DNA of 64,000 nucleotides from Cryobacterium zongtaii (lineage in GTDB: Bacteria > Actinomycetota > Actinomycetes > Actinomycetales > Microbacteriaceae), in assembly GCF_002909375.1 (NCBI RefSeq), contig NZ_PPXD01000026.1, forward strand, positions 186,001-250,000. The letters run 5' to 3'. Shown here one piece after another: positions 25,886-34,031 of the stretch (position 1 is the stretch's first letter; each line of letters opens with the position of its first letter). The notes below the pieces were generated by a model, which was not told the origin of the DNA, made no database searches, and saw nothing but the letters and a program-made list of their open reading frames with translations. Position numbers and translations under genes: made by a program.

Positions 25886-27169
25886 TCAGGGGCGGGGGCG
25901 GCGGGCGGAGCGGGACAGGCGCAGGGCGCGGCCGACGAGGCCCAGCGCCAGCCAGCCGAACGCGGCGACGACCCCCGGCCAGGGCAGGGTCAGGGCCAGG
26001 AGCAGGCAGCCGGCCACGCCCAGGTACTGCACCCAGCGCGGCAGCCAGCGCTGCTCGCCCGGCTGCCGCAGCGCGGCCAGATGCGCGATTGCGTAGTAGA
26101 CCAGCACCGCGGAGGCCGAGAAGCCCACCAGCCGGGCGGCATCCAGCAGCAGCACGCCAAGCACCGCGACCAGGCCCATGGCCACCTCCGCCGACACCGG
26201 GGTGTTCAGGGTCGGCGACACGCGGCTGAGTGCGCCCGGCAGGTCGCCTTCCCTCGCCATCGCCAGCCCGGTGCGGCTGAGTCCGGCCAGGATGCCCGCC
26301 AACGAGCCCAGGCAGGCGATGGCCGCCAGCACCCGGACGATGACGGTCCACGGCTCCGCACCGCCGACGAGGTCGGCCAGCGGCGAGACTGAGTCCGCCA
26401 GGCCCGCCGGTCCGAGCACGAGCACGCAGAGCACTCCGATCACCGCGTAGACCACCAGGGTGACGCCGAGGGCGGCCACGATCGCGCGGGGCAGGGTGCG
26501 GCGGGGGTCCCGCACCTCCTCCCCCAGCGTGGCCATGCGGGCGTAGCCGGCGAACGCGAAGAAGAGCAGGCCGGCCGACTGCAGGATGCCCGCCCCGCCG
26601 CCGGCCAGCAGCGACCCGGTGTCGAACGAGGCCGTGAGCGACCCGCCGGCAAGCCCGGCAGCCACCACGACCACCAGCACGAGCAGCCCGCCGAGCACCA
26701 GGAACACCACCGCGGCGCTGAGCCTGGCGGTGCTGCGCACACCCGCCAGGTTGACGGCTCCGAGCACCAGGATCGCCAACACGGCCACCGGCCGGGCCTG
26801 CTCCGGCCACAGGTAGCCGCCCAGGATCGAGGCGATGGCCGCGGCCGAAGCGGTCTTGCCGGCCAGGAACAACCAGCCGGCGGAGAACCCCCACCACGGG
26901 CCGAGGGTCGCCCGCCCGAACACATAGACTCCCCCGGACACCGGATGGCTCATCGACAGCTGCGCCGAGCTCAGGGCATTGAGCGAGGCGACCAGCCCCG
27001 CCAGAACCAGCCCGATCAGCAGACCGGAGCCGGCGGCGGCGGCCGCGGGCACCCACACGTAGAACACCCCGGCGCCGATCATCGCGGCCAGGCCCAGCAC
27101 CATCGCCCCGACGGTACCGAGGTGCCGCTGGAGGGCACCCTGGCCCTCCCGCCGATCCGTAGCGTGCAT
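25886..27169 (-). CDS. APC-superfamily amino acid permease
   Basis: A 427-residue transporter with about 12 hydrophobic helices. The first helix carries the APC substrate motif GLAAMIGAGVFYVWVPAAA. Later landmarks: SMSHPVSGGVYVFGRATLGP, LLFFAFAGYARMATLGEEVR and MAREGDLPGALSRVSPTLNTP. It imports or exchanges amino acids or polyamines across the cytoplasmic membrane; the substrate cannot be read from sequence. The ATG at 27169 places helix 1 at the normal distance; a longer extension to 27256 is arginine-rich and unlikely. No clear ribosome site is visible. Confidence 0.88.
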   Translation of the reverse strand: MHATDRREGQGALQRHLGTVGAMVLGLAAMIGAGVFYVWVPAAAAAGSGLLIGLVLAGLVASLNALSSAQLSMSHPVSGGVYVFGRATLGPWWGFSAGWLFLAGKTASAAAIASILGGYLWPEQARPVAVLAILVLGAVNLAGVRSTARLSAAVVFLVLGGLLVLVVVVAAGLAGGSLTASFDTGSLLAGGGAGILQSAGLLFFAFAGYARMATLGEEVRDPRRTLPRAIVAALGVTLVVYAVIGVLCVLVLGPAGLADSVSPLADLVGGAEPWTVIVRVLAAIACLGSLAGILAGLSRTGLAMAREGDLPGALSRVSPTLNTPVSAEVAMGLVAVLGVLLLDAARLVGFSASAVLVYYAIAHLAALRQPGEQRWLPRWVQYLGVAGCLLLALTLPWPGVVAAFGWLALGLVGRALRLSRSARRPRP

Positions 27170-27258
27170 GCGGCAAGGATACGGCCGCAAGGTGAACCGC
27201 AGGCATCCGCGATCGGGCGCCCTCAAGCCGGCGCGATCTGATTTACTGGAGGGCACTC

Positions 27259-27624
27259 ATGAGCGATTTTCACCCCGAACTCTCCGGTTACGAACCGACG
27301 GACTCCTCCCGGCCCCTCCGCGGCCGGCGGATGGTGCTGCTCATGCGCATCACCGTGATCCTCGGCCTCGTGGCCCTGCTCGTGCCCGGCGTGCTCACCA
27401 CCATGAGCATCGCCTCGGCCACCGCCGCCAGGGCCTGCGCCGCGGCCGTGACGCGCTACTACCCGCTCTCCGAGGGCATCGACGCCAGGTTCGAGCTGGT
27501 CGGGGCGGGCGGCTTCGGCTGGCAGTGTTACGCAATCGACCAGAACGAACGCCAGACCTTCGTCATGCCGCTGGGCATCATCCCGGGCCCGTTCCGCCCG
27601 CCGGCCGCCGGCGTCACGACCTAG
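27259..27624 (+). CDS. Small membrane protein of unknown function
   Basis: A 121-residue protein with good ribosome site (CTGGAGGGC) before the ATG. It has one membrane helix at about residues 26-52 (LMRITVILGLVALLVPGVLT), and a C-terminal region with two Cys residues (RACAAAV and WQCYAID) that could form a disulfide outside the cell. No recognisable family. Only 18 bp separate it from the DUF1905 gene, so the two are probably cotranscribed. Confidence 0.7.
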   Translation: MSDFHPELSGYEPTDSSRPLRGRRMVLLMRITVILGLVALLVPGVLTTMSIASATAARACAAAVTRYYPLSEGIDARFELVGAGGFGWQCYAIDQNERQTFVMPLGIIPGPFRPPAAGVTT

Positions 27625-27642
27625 TCCGACGAAAGGCGCCCG

Positions 27643-27942
27643 ATGGGACCCACCTTCACCTTCACGACGGCACTGTGGAACGCCGAGAGCATGAACGCGT
27701 GGGTGTTCGTCTCGCTGCCCGCCGACCAGTCCGACGAGATTAGGGAGCTCACCGACGGACTGCGGGTCGGCTTCGGCTCACAGCGAGTGCGGGTGGCTAT
27801 CAACGGCTCCAGGTGGGCCACCTCGATCTTCCCCGAGAGCGCCACGGGCCGGTTTGTTCTGCCGGTGAAGAAGGCCATCCGCGAGGCCGAGAAGATCGGC
27901 GTGGGCGACACAGCGACGGTCACCGTCGAACTCGTGCTCTGA
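27643..27942 (+). CDS. DUF1905 domain protein
   Basis: A 99-residue protein of the DUF1905 family. Characteristic pieces: FTFTTALWNAESMNAWVFVS at the start, GFGSQRVRVAINGSRWATSI, and FVLPVKKAIREAEKIGVGDT with VTVELVL at the end. The fold is a small beta barrel; the function is unknown. The ATG follows CGAAAGGCGCCCG. It is convergent with prs and the genes share a hairpin terminator. Confidence 0.88.
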   Translation: MGPTFTFTTALWNAESMNAWVFVSLPADQSDEIRELTDGLRVGFGSQRVRVAINGSRWATSIFPESATGRFVLPVKKAIREAEKIGVGDTATVTVELVL

Positions 27943-27952
27943 AACGCGAAAA

Positions 27953-27977
27953 GGCCGGCCCCGAAACGGGACCGGCC
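27953..27977. terminator. Hairpin between DUF1905 gene and prs
   Basis: GGCCGGCCCCG-AAA-CGGGACCGGCC forms a strong GC-rich stem (one mismatch) between the two convergent stop codons, with AAAA on the plus-strand 5' side, giving a short T run on the minus strand. It probably terminates prs and may act both ways. Confidence 0.7.
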
Positions 27978-28003
27978 AACCGCGAAAGTGCTGAGTGCGA
28001 GCC

Positions 28004-28981
28004 TTACGCGGCGCCCTCGAACATCGATGTGACGGATCCCTCGTCGAAGACCTCGTGGATGGCGCGCGCCAGCAGGGGCGCGATCGGCAGCACGGTCAGC
28101 GTCGGGAAACGCTTGTCCTCGGGGATCGGCAGGGTGTCGGTGACGACGACTTCCTGGATGGCGTCGTTCTGCAGCAGCTCGAGCGCGGGCGGGCTGAAGA
28201 CGGCGTGCGTGGCGGCGACGACGACACCGATGGCGCCGGCGGCCATGAGCGCCTCCGCGGCCTGCACGATGGTGCGGCCGGTGTCGATCAGGTCGTCGAC
28301 GATCAGGCAGACCCGACCCTTGACCTCTCCGACGATCTCGTGAACGGTGATCTGGTTGGGCACCAGGGGGTCGCGGCGCTTGTGGATGATGGCCAGCGGG
28401 GCGCCGAGCTTGTCGCTCCAGATGTCGGCGACGCGCACACGGCCCATGTCCGGCGACACGATCGTGAGGGTGGACGGGTCCAGCTTGGCCCGGAAGTGCT
28501 CGAGCAGCACCGGCATGGCGAAGAGGTGGTCGACGGGGCCGTCGAAGAAGCCCTGGATCTGGGCGGCGTGCAGGTCGACCGACATGATGCGGTCGGCGCC
28601 GGCCACCTTGAACAGGTCGGCGACGAGGCGGGCTGAGATCGGCTCGCGGCCGCGACCCTTCTTGTCCTGACGGGCGTACGGGTAGAACGGCGCGACCACG
28701 GTGATCCGCTTGGCCGACGCACGCTTGAGCGCATCCACCATGATCAGCTGTTCCATCAACCACTCGTTGATGGGGTTGGTGTGCGACTGGATGACGAACG
28801 CGTCCGCACCGCGCACACTCTCGTCGAACCTGGCGTAGATCTCGCCGTTGGCGAAGGTACGCGCGTCGGTGGGGATCAGCTCCGAACCAAGTTCTGCGGC
28901 GATGTCGATCGCGAGTTGTGGGTGTGCTCGCCCCGAGATGAGCACCAATTTCTTCTCGCCGCTGCTCTTGATTCCAGGCAC
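28004..28981 (-). CDS. prs: Ribose-phosphate pyrophosphokinase (PRPP synthetase)
   Basis: A 325-residue class I PRPP synthetase making phosphoribosyl pyrophosphate from ribose 5-phosphate and ATP. Signatures: FANGEIYARFDESVRGAD, FYPYARQDKKGRGREPISAR, the metal-binding SVDLHAAQIQGFFDGPVDHL, and the PRPP loop CLIVDDLIDTGRTIVQAAEA. It starts with GTG at 28981 directly after the TAG of glmU (no spacer), so the two are a transcriptional and probably translational unit. The glmU-prs order is conserved in actinobacteria. Confidence 0.97.
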   Translation of the reverse strand: MPGIKSSGEKKLVLISGRAHPQLAIDIAAELGSELIPTDARTFANGEIYARFDESVRGADAFVIQSHTNPINEWLMEQLIMVDALKRASAKRITVVAPFYPYARQDKKGRGREPISARLVADLFKVAGADRIMSVDLHAAQIQGFFDGPVDHLFAMPVLLEHFRAKLDPSTLTIVSPDMGRVRVADIWSDKLGAPLAIIHKRRDPLVPNQITVHEIVGEVKGRVCLIVDDLIDTGRTIVQAAEALMAAGAIGVVVAATHAVFSPPALELLQNDAIQEVVVTDTLPIPEDKRFPTLTVLPIAPLLARAIHEVFDEGSVTSMFEGAA

Positions 28982-30409
28982 CTAGTCTCCGCTCTGTGAC
29001 GCGGCTGTCGCCGCATCTGTTCCCGGCCGGTTGGTCTCTACCCAACCGACCATATTGCGTTGCGGAGCCACGTTGATCGCGAGCGCCCCGGCCTGCACGT
29101 CCTTACGGACCACAGTTCCGGCGCCCGTGTAGGCTCCGTCACCGATTCTAATCGGCGCGACGAACACGTTGTGCGACCCGGTGCGCACATGGGACCCGAT
29201 CACCGACGGGTTCTTGGTCACGCCGTCGTAGTTCGCAAAGATCGTGCCGGCACCGATGTTGGAGTGCACCCCGACCGTGGCGTCGCCCACGTAGCTGAGG
29301 TGCGGCACTTTGCTGCCCTCGCCGATGACGGCGTTCTTGGTCTCCACGAAGGTGCCGATCTTGCCGTCGGCGCCGAGCCAGGTGCCCGGCCGCAGGTAGG
29401 CGAACGGGCCGACGGTGGCGCCGGCGCCGATCACCGCGAGAGTGCCGTCGGTGCGCTTGACCGTGGCCCCTTCGCCGATCTCGCAGTCGAGCAGGGTGGT
29501 GTCCGGGCCGACGATCGCTCCGGTGGCCACCGTGGTGGAACCGAGGATCTGGGTGCCCGGCAGCAGGGTCACGTCGTTCGCGAGCGTGGCCTTGAGGTCG
29601 ATCCAGGTGGTGGCCGGGTCCTGCACGGTCACACCGGCCAGCTGCCATCCCCGCACGATGACGGCGTTGAGCTTGGCGGCGGTGTCGCTGAGCTGGGCCC
29701 TGTCGTTGATACCTGCAACGAGCCAGGCATCCGCCACCGGCACGGCGCGCACCTCTGACCCGGCGGCGCGCAGCAGACCGATCACGTCGGTGAGGTACTT
29801 CTCGCCCTGCACGTTGTCGGTGGTGAGTCTGGCCAGCTGGTCGCGCAGTTCGGACAGGCCGAAGATGTACACGCCGGCGTTGATCTCGTCGACGACGCGT
29901 TCGTCGTCGTTGGCGTCCTTGTGTTCCACGATCCGGTCGAAGCCGCCGTCGTCGCTGCGGATGATGCGGCCGTAGCCGGTGACGTCGGTCGGGAACGCCG
30001 ACAGCACGGTGGCGGACACCTCCGCGCGTTCGCGGTGCGCCTCGATGAAGTTCGCCAGGGTCGCGGCGTTCAGCAGCGGCACGTCACCGCTGATCACGAG
30101 CACGTCACCGTCGAAGTCGGCGGGCAGCGCTGCGACGGCCTGCTCCACGGCGCGACCGGTTCCGGGGATCTCGTCCTGGTCGACGAGCAGGCTCTCCGGT
30201 AGGTCGAGGGCGACGAGCTCGGCCAGGCGCTCACGCTCGTGCCGGAGCACCGTGATCACGTGCGCGGCATCGAGGGCACGGGCCGTGGCCAGCACATGGC
30301 TGATGATCGGCAGTCCGGCGAGCGGATGCATGAGCTTGGGCAGGCTGGACTTCATGCGGGTGCCCTGGCCGGCGGCCAGCACGATGATAGCGAGGCGGGA
30401 ATCGGTCAC
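28982..30409 (-). CDS. glmU: Bifunctional N-acetylglucosamine-1-phosphate uridyltransferase/glucosamine-1-phosphate acetyltransferase
   Basis: A 475-residue two-domain enzyme making UDP-GlcNAc for peptidoglycan. The N-terminal uridyltransferase has IIVLAAGQGTRMKSSLPKLM, VISGDVPLL and EHKDANDDERVVDEINAG. The C-terminal part is a left-handed beta helix of hexapeptide repeats (VGPFAYLRPGTWLGADGKIG, VPHLSYVGDATVGVHSNIGA) with the acetyltransferase residues. The GTG at 30409 has AGAGGA five bases upstream. A short extension to 30439 is not needed. The tRNA-Gln gene lies just upstream. Confidence 0.97.
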   Translation of the reverse strand: MTDSRLAIIVLAAGQGTRMKSSLPKLMHPLAGLPIISHVLATARALDAAHVITVLRHERERLAELVALDLPESLLVDQDEIPGTGRAVEQAVAALPADFDGDVLVISGDVPLLNAATLANFIEAHRERAEVSATVLSAFPTDVTGYGRIIRSDDGGFDRIVEHKDANDDERVVDEINAGVYIFGLSELRDQLARLTTDNVQGEKYLTDVIGLLRAAGSEVRAVPVADAWLVAGINDRAQLSDTAAKLNAVIVRGWQLAGVTVQDPATTWIDLKATLANDVTLLPGTQILGSTTVATGAIVGPDTTLLDCEIGEGATVKRTDGTLAVIGAGATVGPFAYLRPGTWLGADGKIGTFVETKNAVIGEGSKVPHLSYVGDATVGVHSNIGAGTIFANYDGVTKNPSVIGSHVRTGSHNVFVAPIRIGDGAYTGAGTVVRKDVQAGALAINVAPQRNMVGWVETNRPGTDAATAASQSGD

Positions 30410-30442
30410 TGTGGTCCTCTCAACTGTGCTCTCACACATGAG

Positions 30443-30514
30443 CTCCGCCGCCAGGACTCGAACCTAGACCTAACAGCTCCAAAGGCTGTCGTGCTGCCAT
30501 TACACCACGGCGGA
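30443..30514 (-). tRNA. tRNA-Gln(UUG)
   Basis: The minus strand gives acceptor TCCGCCG paired with CGGCGGA, discriminator G and no encoded CCA. The anticodon arm is ACAGC-CTTTGGA-GCTGT with anticodon TTG (reads CAA). The T arm is CTAGG-TTCGAGT-CCTGG. It is 72 nt long and lies 33 bp upstream of the glmU start on the same strand. Confidence 0.95.
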
Positions 30515-30618
30515 TTGCATCGGCTCGGGGCCGGGCAACGGAGTCAAGTCTGCCAGATGCGCGGACGCCCCGCGTCATCCGCGGTTTCCGGGGTCGATGA
30601 AAACCGGATAATGGACGG

Positions 30619-31110
30619 ATGCCTGCTCATGACGAAGTCGACCGGATCGTTGATGCCTGGTTGCGGGAGCGCCCCGACCTGGATTTCGCGCCCCTTCAGG
30701 TGTTCTCCCGCGTCGCCCGGCTGAGCAAGCATCTGGACCGTGCCCGCCGCACTGCGTTCTCGCGGTCGGAGCTGGACTCCTGGGAATTCGACGTGCTGTC
30801 GGCGCTCCGCCGGGCCGGCGCCCCGTTCGAGCTGAGCCCGAAGCTGCTGCTGCAGCAGACCCTGGTGTCCAGCGGAACCATGACCAACCGTATCGACAGG
30901 CTGGTCGAACGGGGCCTGGTCACCCGCCGCACCGACCCCAACGATGGCCGCGGCATCTTTGTAAGCATGACCGCCGGCGGATTGACCCGGGTGGATGCCG
31001 CGATCACCCGTCTGGTAGACGCCGAGGCCGCCCTTCTGGCCAGCCTGCCCTCAGCCGACCAGGAGCGCCTCGCCGCCCTCCTGCGCAAGCTCAGCCTCGA
31101 CTTCGACTGA
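30619..31110 (+). CDS. MarR family transcriptional regulator
   Basis: A 163-residue winged-helix regulator. Recognition region: LLLQQTLVSSGTMTNRIDRL, wing: LVTRRTDPNDGRGIFVSMTA with the conserved D-x-R. The N-terminal helices contain the dimer interface (ARLSKHLDRARRTAFSRSEL). It converges with pstB (stop codons 12 bp apart), so there is no shared promoter with the Pst locus. Its target and ligand are unknown. Confidence 0.9.
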   Translation: MPAHDEVDRIVDAWLRERPDLDFAPLQVFSRVARLSKHLDRARRTAFSRSELDSWEFDVLSALRRAGAPFELSPKLLLQQTLVSSGTMTNRIDRLVERGLVTRRTDPNDGRGIFVSMTAGGLTRVDAAITRLVDAEAALLASLPSADQERLAALLRKLSLDFD

Positions 31111-31122
31111 GCGTCGCGCCGG

Positions 31123-32091
31123 CTATCCGAACCGGCCGTTGACGTAGTCCGCCGTGCGGCTGTCGATCGGGTCGCCGAACATCAGGTCGGTCGGCCCGTG
31201 CTCGACGATCCCGCCGGGGGTGCCCTGGGCGGCGAGGAAGAACGCGCAGTTCTGGGAGACCCGCTGGGCCTGCTGCATGTTGTGGGTGACGATGACGATC
31301 GTGACCTCGTGGGCCAGCTCGAGCATGGTCTCCTCGATCACCCGGGTCGACGTGGGGTCCAGGGCCGAGCACGGTTCGTCCATCAGCAGGATCCGAGGCG
31401 TCACCGCGAGGGACCTGGCAATACACAGGCGCTGCTGCTGCCCGCCGGACAGCCCGCCGCCGGGGGCACGCAACCGGTCCCGAACCTCGGTCCACAGCCC
31501 GGCCTTGGTCAAGCAGCTCTCGACCAGATAGTCCTTCTCGTCGTTCGAGGCACGGACGCCGGTGAGGGTGAGCCCGGCAATGACGTTGTCGTAGATCGAC
31601 ATGGCCGGGAACGGGTTGGGCTTCTGGAAAACCATGCCGATGTGCTTGCGGGCGTCGACGAGTTTGCGTTCCGGATCGTAAATGTCCTCTCCGTCGAGCA
31701 GTACCTCGCCGGCCAGGCTGGCTGCCGGCACGAGCTCGTGCATCCGGTTCAGGATGCGCAGGAATGTCGACTTTCCGCAGCCGGATGGGCCGATCAGGGA
31801 GGTGATGACGCCCGCCGGCATGGTCAGGTTCACCCTGTCGAGCACCTGCCGCTCGCCGAACCAGGCCGACACGTTGCGCCCCTCCAGGGTGGCCAGCGGT
31901 CGCGGCTCCACCGCGATGGGCAGCCCGACGGTCGGGGTTCGTGTGCCCATGCGGGCCGGAAAGGCGAAACCGCGGGACCGCCGCGCCCGACGGTCTGGCT
32001 GAGCCCGGTCGGCCGGGTGAGCGGGGCGAGGGGCCGTCGTCACGGCCGGCAGCACCTGCGTCAGCTCGGCATCCTGGGTGGACTGGGTCAT
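31123..32091 (-). CDS. pstB: Phosphate-type ABC transporter ATP-binding protein PstB, N-terminally extended
   Basis: A 322-residue ATPase. Core motifs: Walker A IGPSGCGKSTFLRILNRMHE, Q loop GMVFQKPNPFPAMSIYDNV, signature LSGGQQQRLCIARSLAV, Walker B ILLMDEPCSALDPTST and switch His in VIVTHNMQQAQRVSQNCAFF. These are the diagnostic PstB forms. It is about 65 residues longer than usual, with a Pro/Arg-rich N-terminus; an internal ATG at 31950 is another possible start. It is the last gene of the surface-protein-rich locus, about 9.7 kb from pstA. No phoU follows. Confidence 0.93.
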   Translation of the reverse strand: MTQSTQDAELTQVLPAVTTAPRPAHPADRAQPDRRARRSRGFAFPARMGTRTPTVGLPIAVEPRPLATLEGRNVSAWFGERQVLDRVNLTMPAGVITSLIGPSGCGKSTFLRILNRMHELVPAASLAGEVLLDGEDIYDPERKLVDARKHIGMVFQKPNPFPAMSIYDNVIAGLTLTGVRASNDEKDYLVESCLTKAGLWTEVRDRLRAPGGGLSGGQQQRLCIARSLAVTPRILLMDEPCSALDPTSTRVIEETMLELAHEVTIVIVTHNMQQAQRVSQNCAFFLAAQGTPGGIVEHGPTDLMFGDPIDSRTADYVNGRFG

Positions 32092-32109
32092 GAGGACTCG
32101 TTTCGTTCG

Positions 32110-33129
32110 CTAGAGCAGGTTGGGGAGGAGCCGAACAGCCTGGTCGGCGACGAAAAGCCCACCGACTGCCACGACCGGGATAAAAACCGTCCAGGCCTTC
32201 TGCAGGCCGACGCGGCGGAAGGACCAGATCATCGCCAGTTCAATCAGGAGGAAGAATTGGAGAGCGAAGGCCAGCGCCCACACCGTCGTGGTGTCGGTTG
32301 CCAGTTCCTTGTGCGATGCCGGCAGGGTGACATAGCTGGTCTGGCGGATGCCCGCCGGCTGTGTCTCGCTCGTCAGAACGGCATCCACCCTGGCCACGCC
32401 GCCCGGCACGAAGGCCGCCCCTCGCGCGGTCTCGAGGATCAGACGGCTCTCCCCCGCGGCCAGCGGGGTCGGTGCCGGATCTCCGGCGTAGCGCACCCCG
32501 ATCACTTCGAAAGTCTGCTCGCCCTGGCCGGTGAGCACGGTGAACACCTGGCCGGGCGCCAGTTCCTGGATTCGCGCGAACGGCCCGCCGTACGCGGCGG
32601 CCCGGCCCATGACCACGCTGATGCCGGCCTGGCCGGGCAGCACAGTGTCGCGGCGGTGCCCGGGACCCAGGCGGGTGGTCCCGGAATCGGAGCCCTCGAC
32701 AATAACCTCGTGCACACCGAGCGAGGGGATGTCGATGATCGCGAGCGGGGCGCCGTCCGCCAGGAGCACCTTGTCAACGGTTCCCTCACTCACCGGCGCC
32801 GTTCCCTGGGCCAGTTCCACCCGCAGCGTGTCGGTGAGCTGCTGCTGGGAGACGAGGTGCTGCAGGTTTCCCAACACCGTGAGGTTGGCGAGGAAGCCGA
32901 AGATCAACGCGGCGACGATCGCCAGGATGGTGCGCAGCAGCAGGTCGGCCGGGGTGAGGACAAGCACGGTCGGCGGTGCCGGCATGCGGCGCGGCGGTTT
33001 CGGCGGCTGGCGCGGGCGCCATCCCCTGGGCGGCTGTGATCCGACGGGCGTTGGAGCGTCAGGCTGTTCGTATGACGGCTCAGGAGCCCGGCCTGGCTTC
33101 CAGCCGCGCGGCGGCCTGGTCAGGGTCAC
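32110..33129 (-). CDS. Sortase-fold membrane protein without catalytic His and Cys
   Basis: A 339-residue protein. Pro/Arg-rich cytoplasmic N-terminus with two PPRGW motifs, membrane helix at about 62-84, then a sortase-like beta barrel (about 125-255), then two C-terminal helices (about 283-303 and 312-331). Sortase landmarks align closely: IIDIPSLGVHEVIVEG, LGPGHRRDTVLPGQAGISVV and YGGPFARIQELAPGQVF. The catalytic His position (xGHR in sortases) is Arg176 in MGRAAAYGG. The catalytic Cys position (LTLxTC) is Ala235 in LILETARG. The Arg of the third motif may survive as Arg247. It overlaps the upstream gene by 4 bp (GTGA). A transpeptidase reaction is unlikely. Confidence 0.8.
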   Translation of the reverse strand: MTLTRPPRGWKPGRAPEPSYEQPDAPTPVGSQPPRGWRPRQPPKPPRRMPAPPTVLVLTPADLLLRTILAIVAALIFGFLANLTVLGNLQHLVSQQQLTDTLRVELAQGTAPVSEGTVDKVLLADGAPLAIIDIPSLGVHEVIVEGSDSGTTRLGPGHRRDTVLPGQAGISVVMGRAAAYGGPFARIQELAPGQVFTVLTGQGEQTFEVIGVRYAGDPAPTPLAAGESRLILETARGAAFVPGGVARVDAVLTSETQPAGIRQTSYVTLPASHKELATDTTTVWALAFALQFFLLIELAMIWSFRRVGLQKAWTVFIPVVAVGGLFVADQAVRLLPNLL

Positions 33130-33866
33130 GATGCGGTTTCCGCGACGCTGACGGGAAAGAGCCTCTTGGTGAGGAGCGCATAGCGAGCGGCAACGGACAG
33201 GCCGACGACCAGAGCGGCTACCAGCAGTACGAAGTACGGCGGAACCAGAAGCAGTGCGTCCCGGGTGACCGGAGTCAGCGCGGTGCCGTCGACACTGTCC
33301 GGCGGGGTCAGGGTCACGTGGCTGTTGAAGACGCTCCACTGGCTCACATCGGTGAAGGTCGTGGTGACGGTGCGGGTTTCACCACCGGGCAGGTCGGTGA
33401 GCGAGGCGTCATCCGCGGCACGGATTTCTAGGCCGACGGCGTTGTCCACCCAGAACCGGAGGGACGAGCTGATCGGATTGTCGGTGAGGTTTTTCACCGT
33501 GAACGTGAGCACGATGTCCCCGCCGTCGGGACCCGCGGTCGGGTGTGCGGTCGCGGTGAGCCCGCTCACGGCGAGGACGCCGGCCAGCACGACGGGATCC
33601 GCTCCGAGGGCTGCCGTGGCCGCAGCGCCCACCGTGGTCACCTGGGTTGTTGCCGGGATGACCGGTGTGGTGGAAGCGCTGCTCGCCCGGTTGGTCGCTG
33701 CCGGGCTGGGCGATGCCGTGGAGCCGAGGACGCTGACAGTGAGGCCCACTCCGTCCGGATCTTCGTTCGCCGAGGCGCTCCCGGAGAGCCCCATCAAGCC
33801 GAGCGCGGGAACCAGTGCGCAGAACACGACGATCAGGAGGCGCCGCGTGGGGCGGGAGGTGAGCAC
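33126..33866 (-). CDS. Membrane-anchored surface protein with CARDB/NEW3-like beta-sandwich
   Basis: A 246-residue protein. The signal peptide (about 8-34, LLIVVFCALVPALGLMGLSG) is followed by a Ser/Thr/Ala-rich spacer. A beta-sandwich region contains GGDIVLTFTVKNLTDNPISS and LPGGETRTVTTTFTDVSQWS, like CARDB or NEW3 adhesion-type modules. It ends with a membrane helix (about 212-232) and a short basic tail. The start is uncertain: GTG at 33866 gives a compact signal peptide, while a TTG at 33902 is also possible. Its 3' end overlaps the sortase-fold gene. The function is unknown; the context implies a part of the surface scaffold. Confidence 0.7.
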   Translation of the reverse strand: MLTSRPTRRLLIVVFCALVPALGLMGLSGSASANEDPDGVGLTVSVLGSTASPSPAATNRASSASTTPVIPATTQVTTVGAAATAALGADPVVLAGVLAVSGLTATAHPTAGPDGGDIVLTFTVKNLTDNPISSSLRFWVDNAVGLEIRAADDASLTDLPGGETRTVTTTFTDVSQWSVFNSHVTLTPPDSVDGTALTPVTRDALLLVPPYFVLLVAALVVGLSVAARYALLTKRLFPVSVAETAS

Positions 33867-34031
33867 AGTCAAGTTAGTCTGTTCCGGTTTTCTCTGGGCC
33901 AAAGCACAGGCAAACGACAGGCGAACGCGCCGGAAAGAACTGGCGTTGCCCGCGCGGATGACCGACCTCGGGAGGACTTTATCGGGATGAATGGACGGGG
34001 AGTGGTATCCAGTGGGGCGGAGCGTCCGCGC

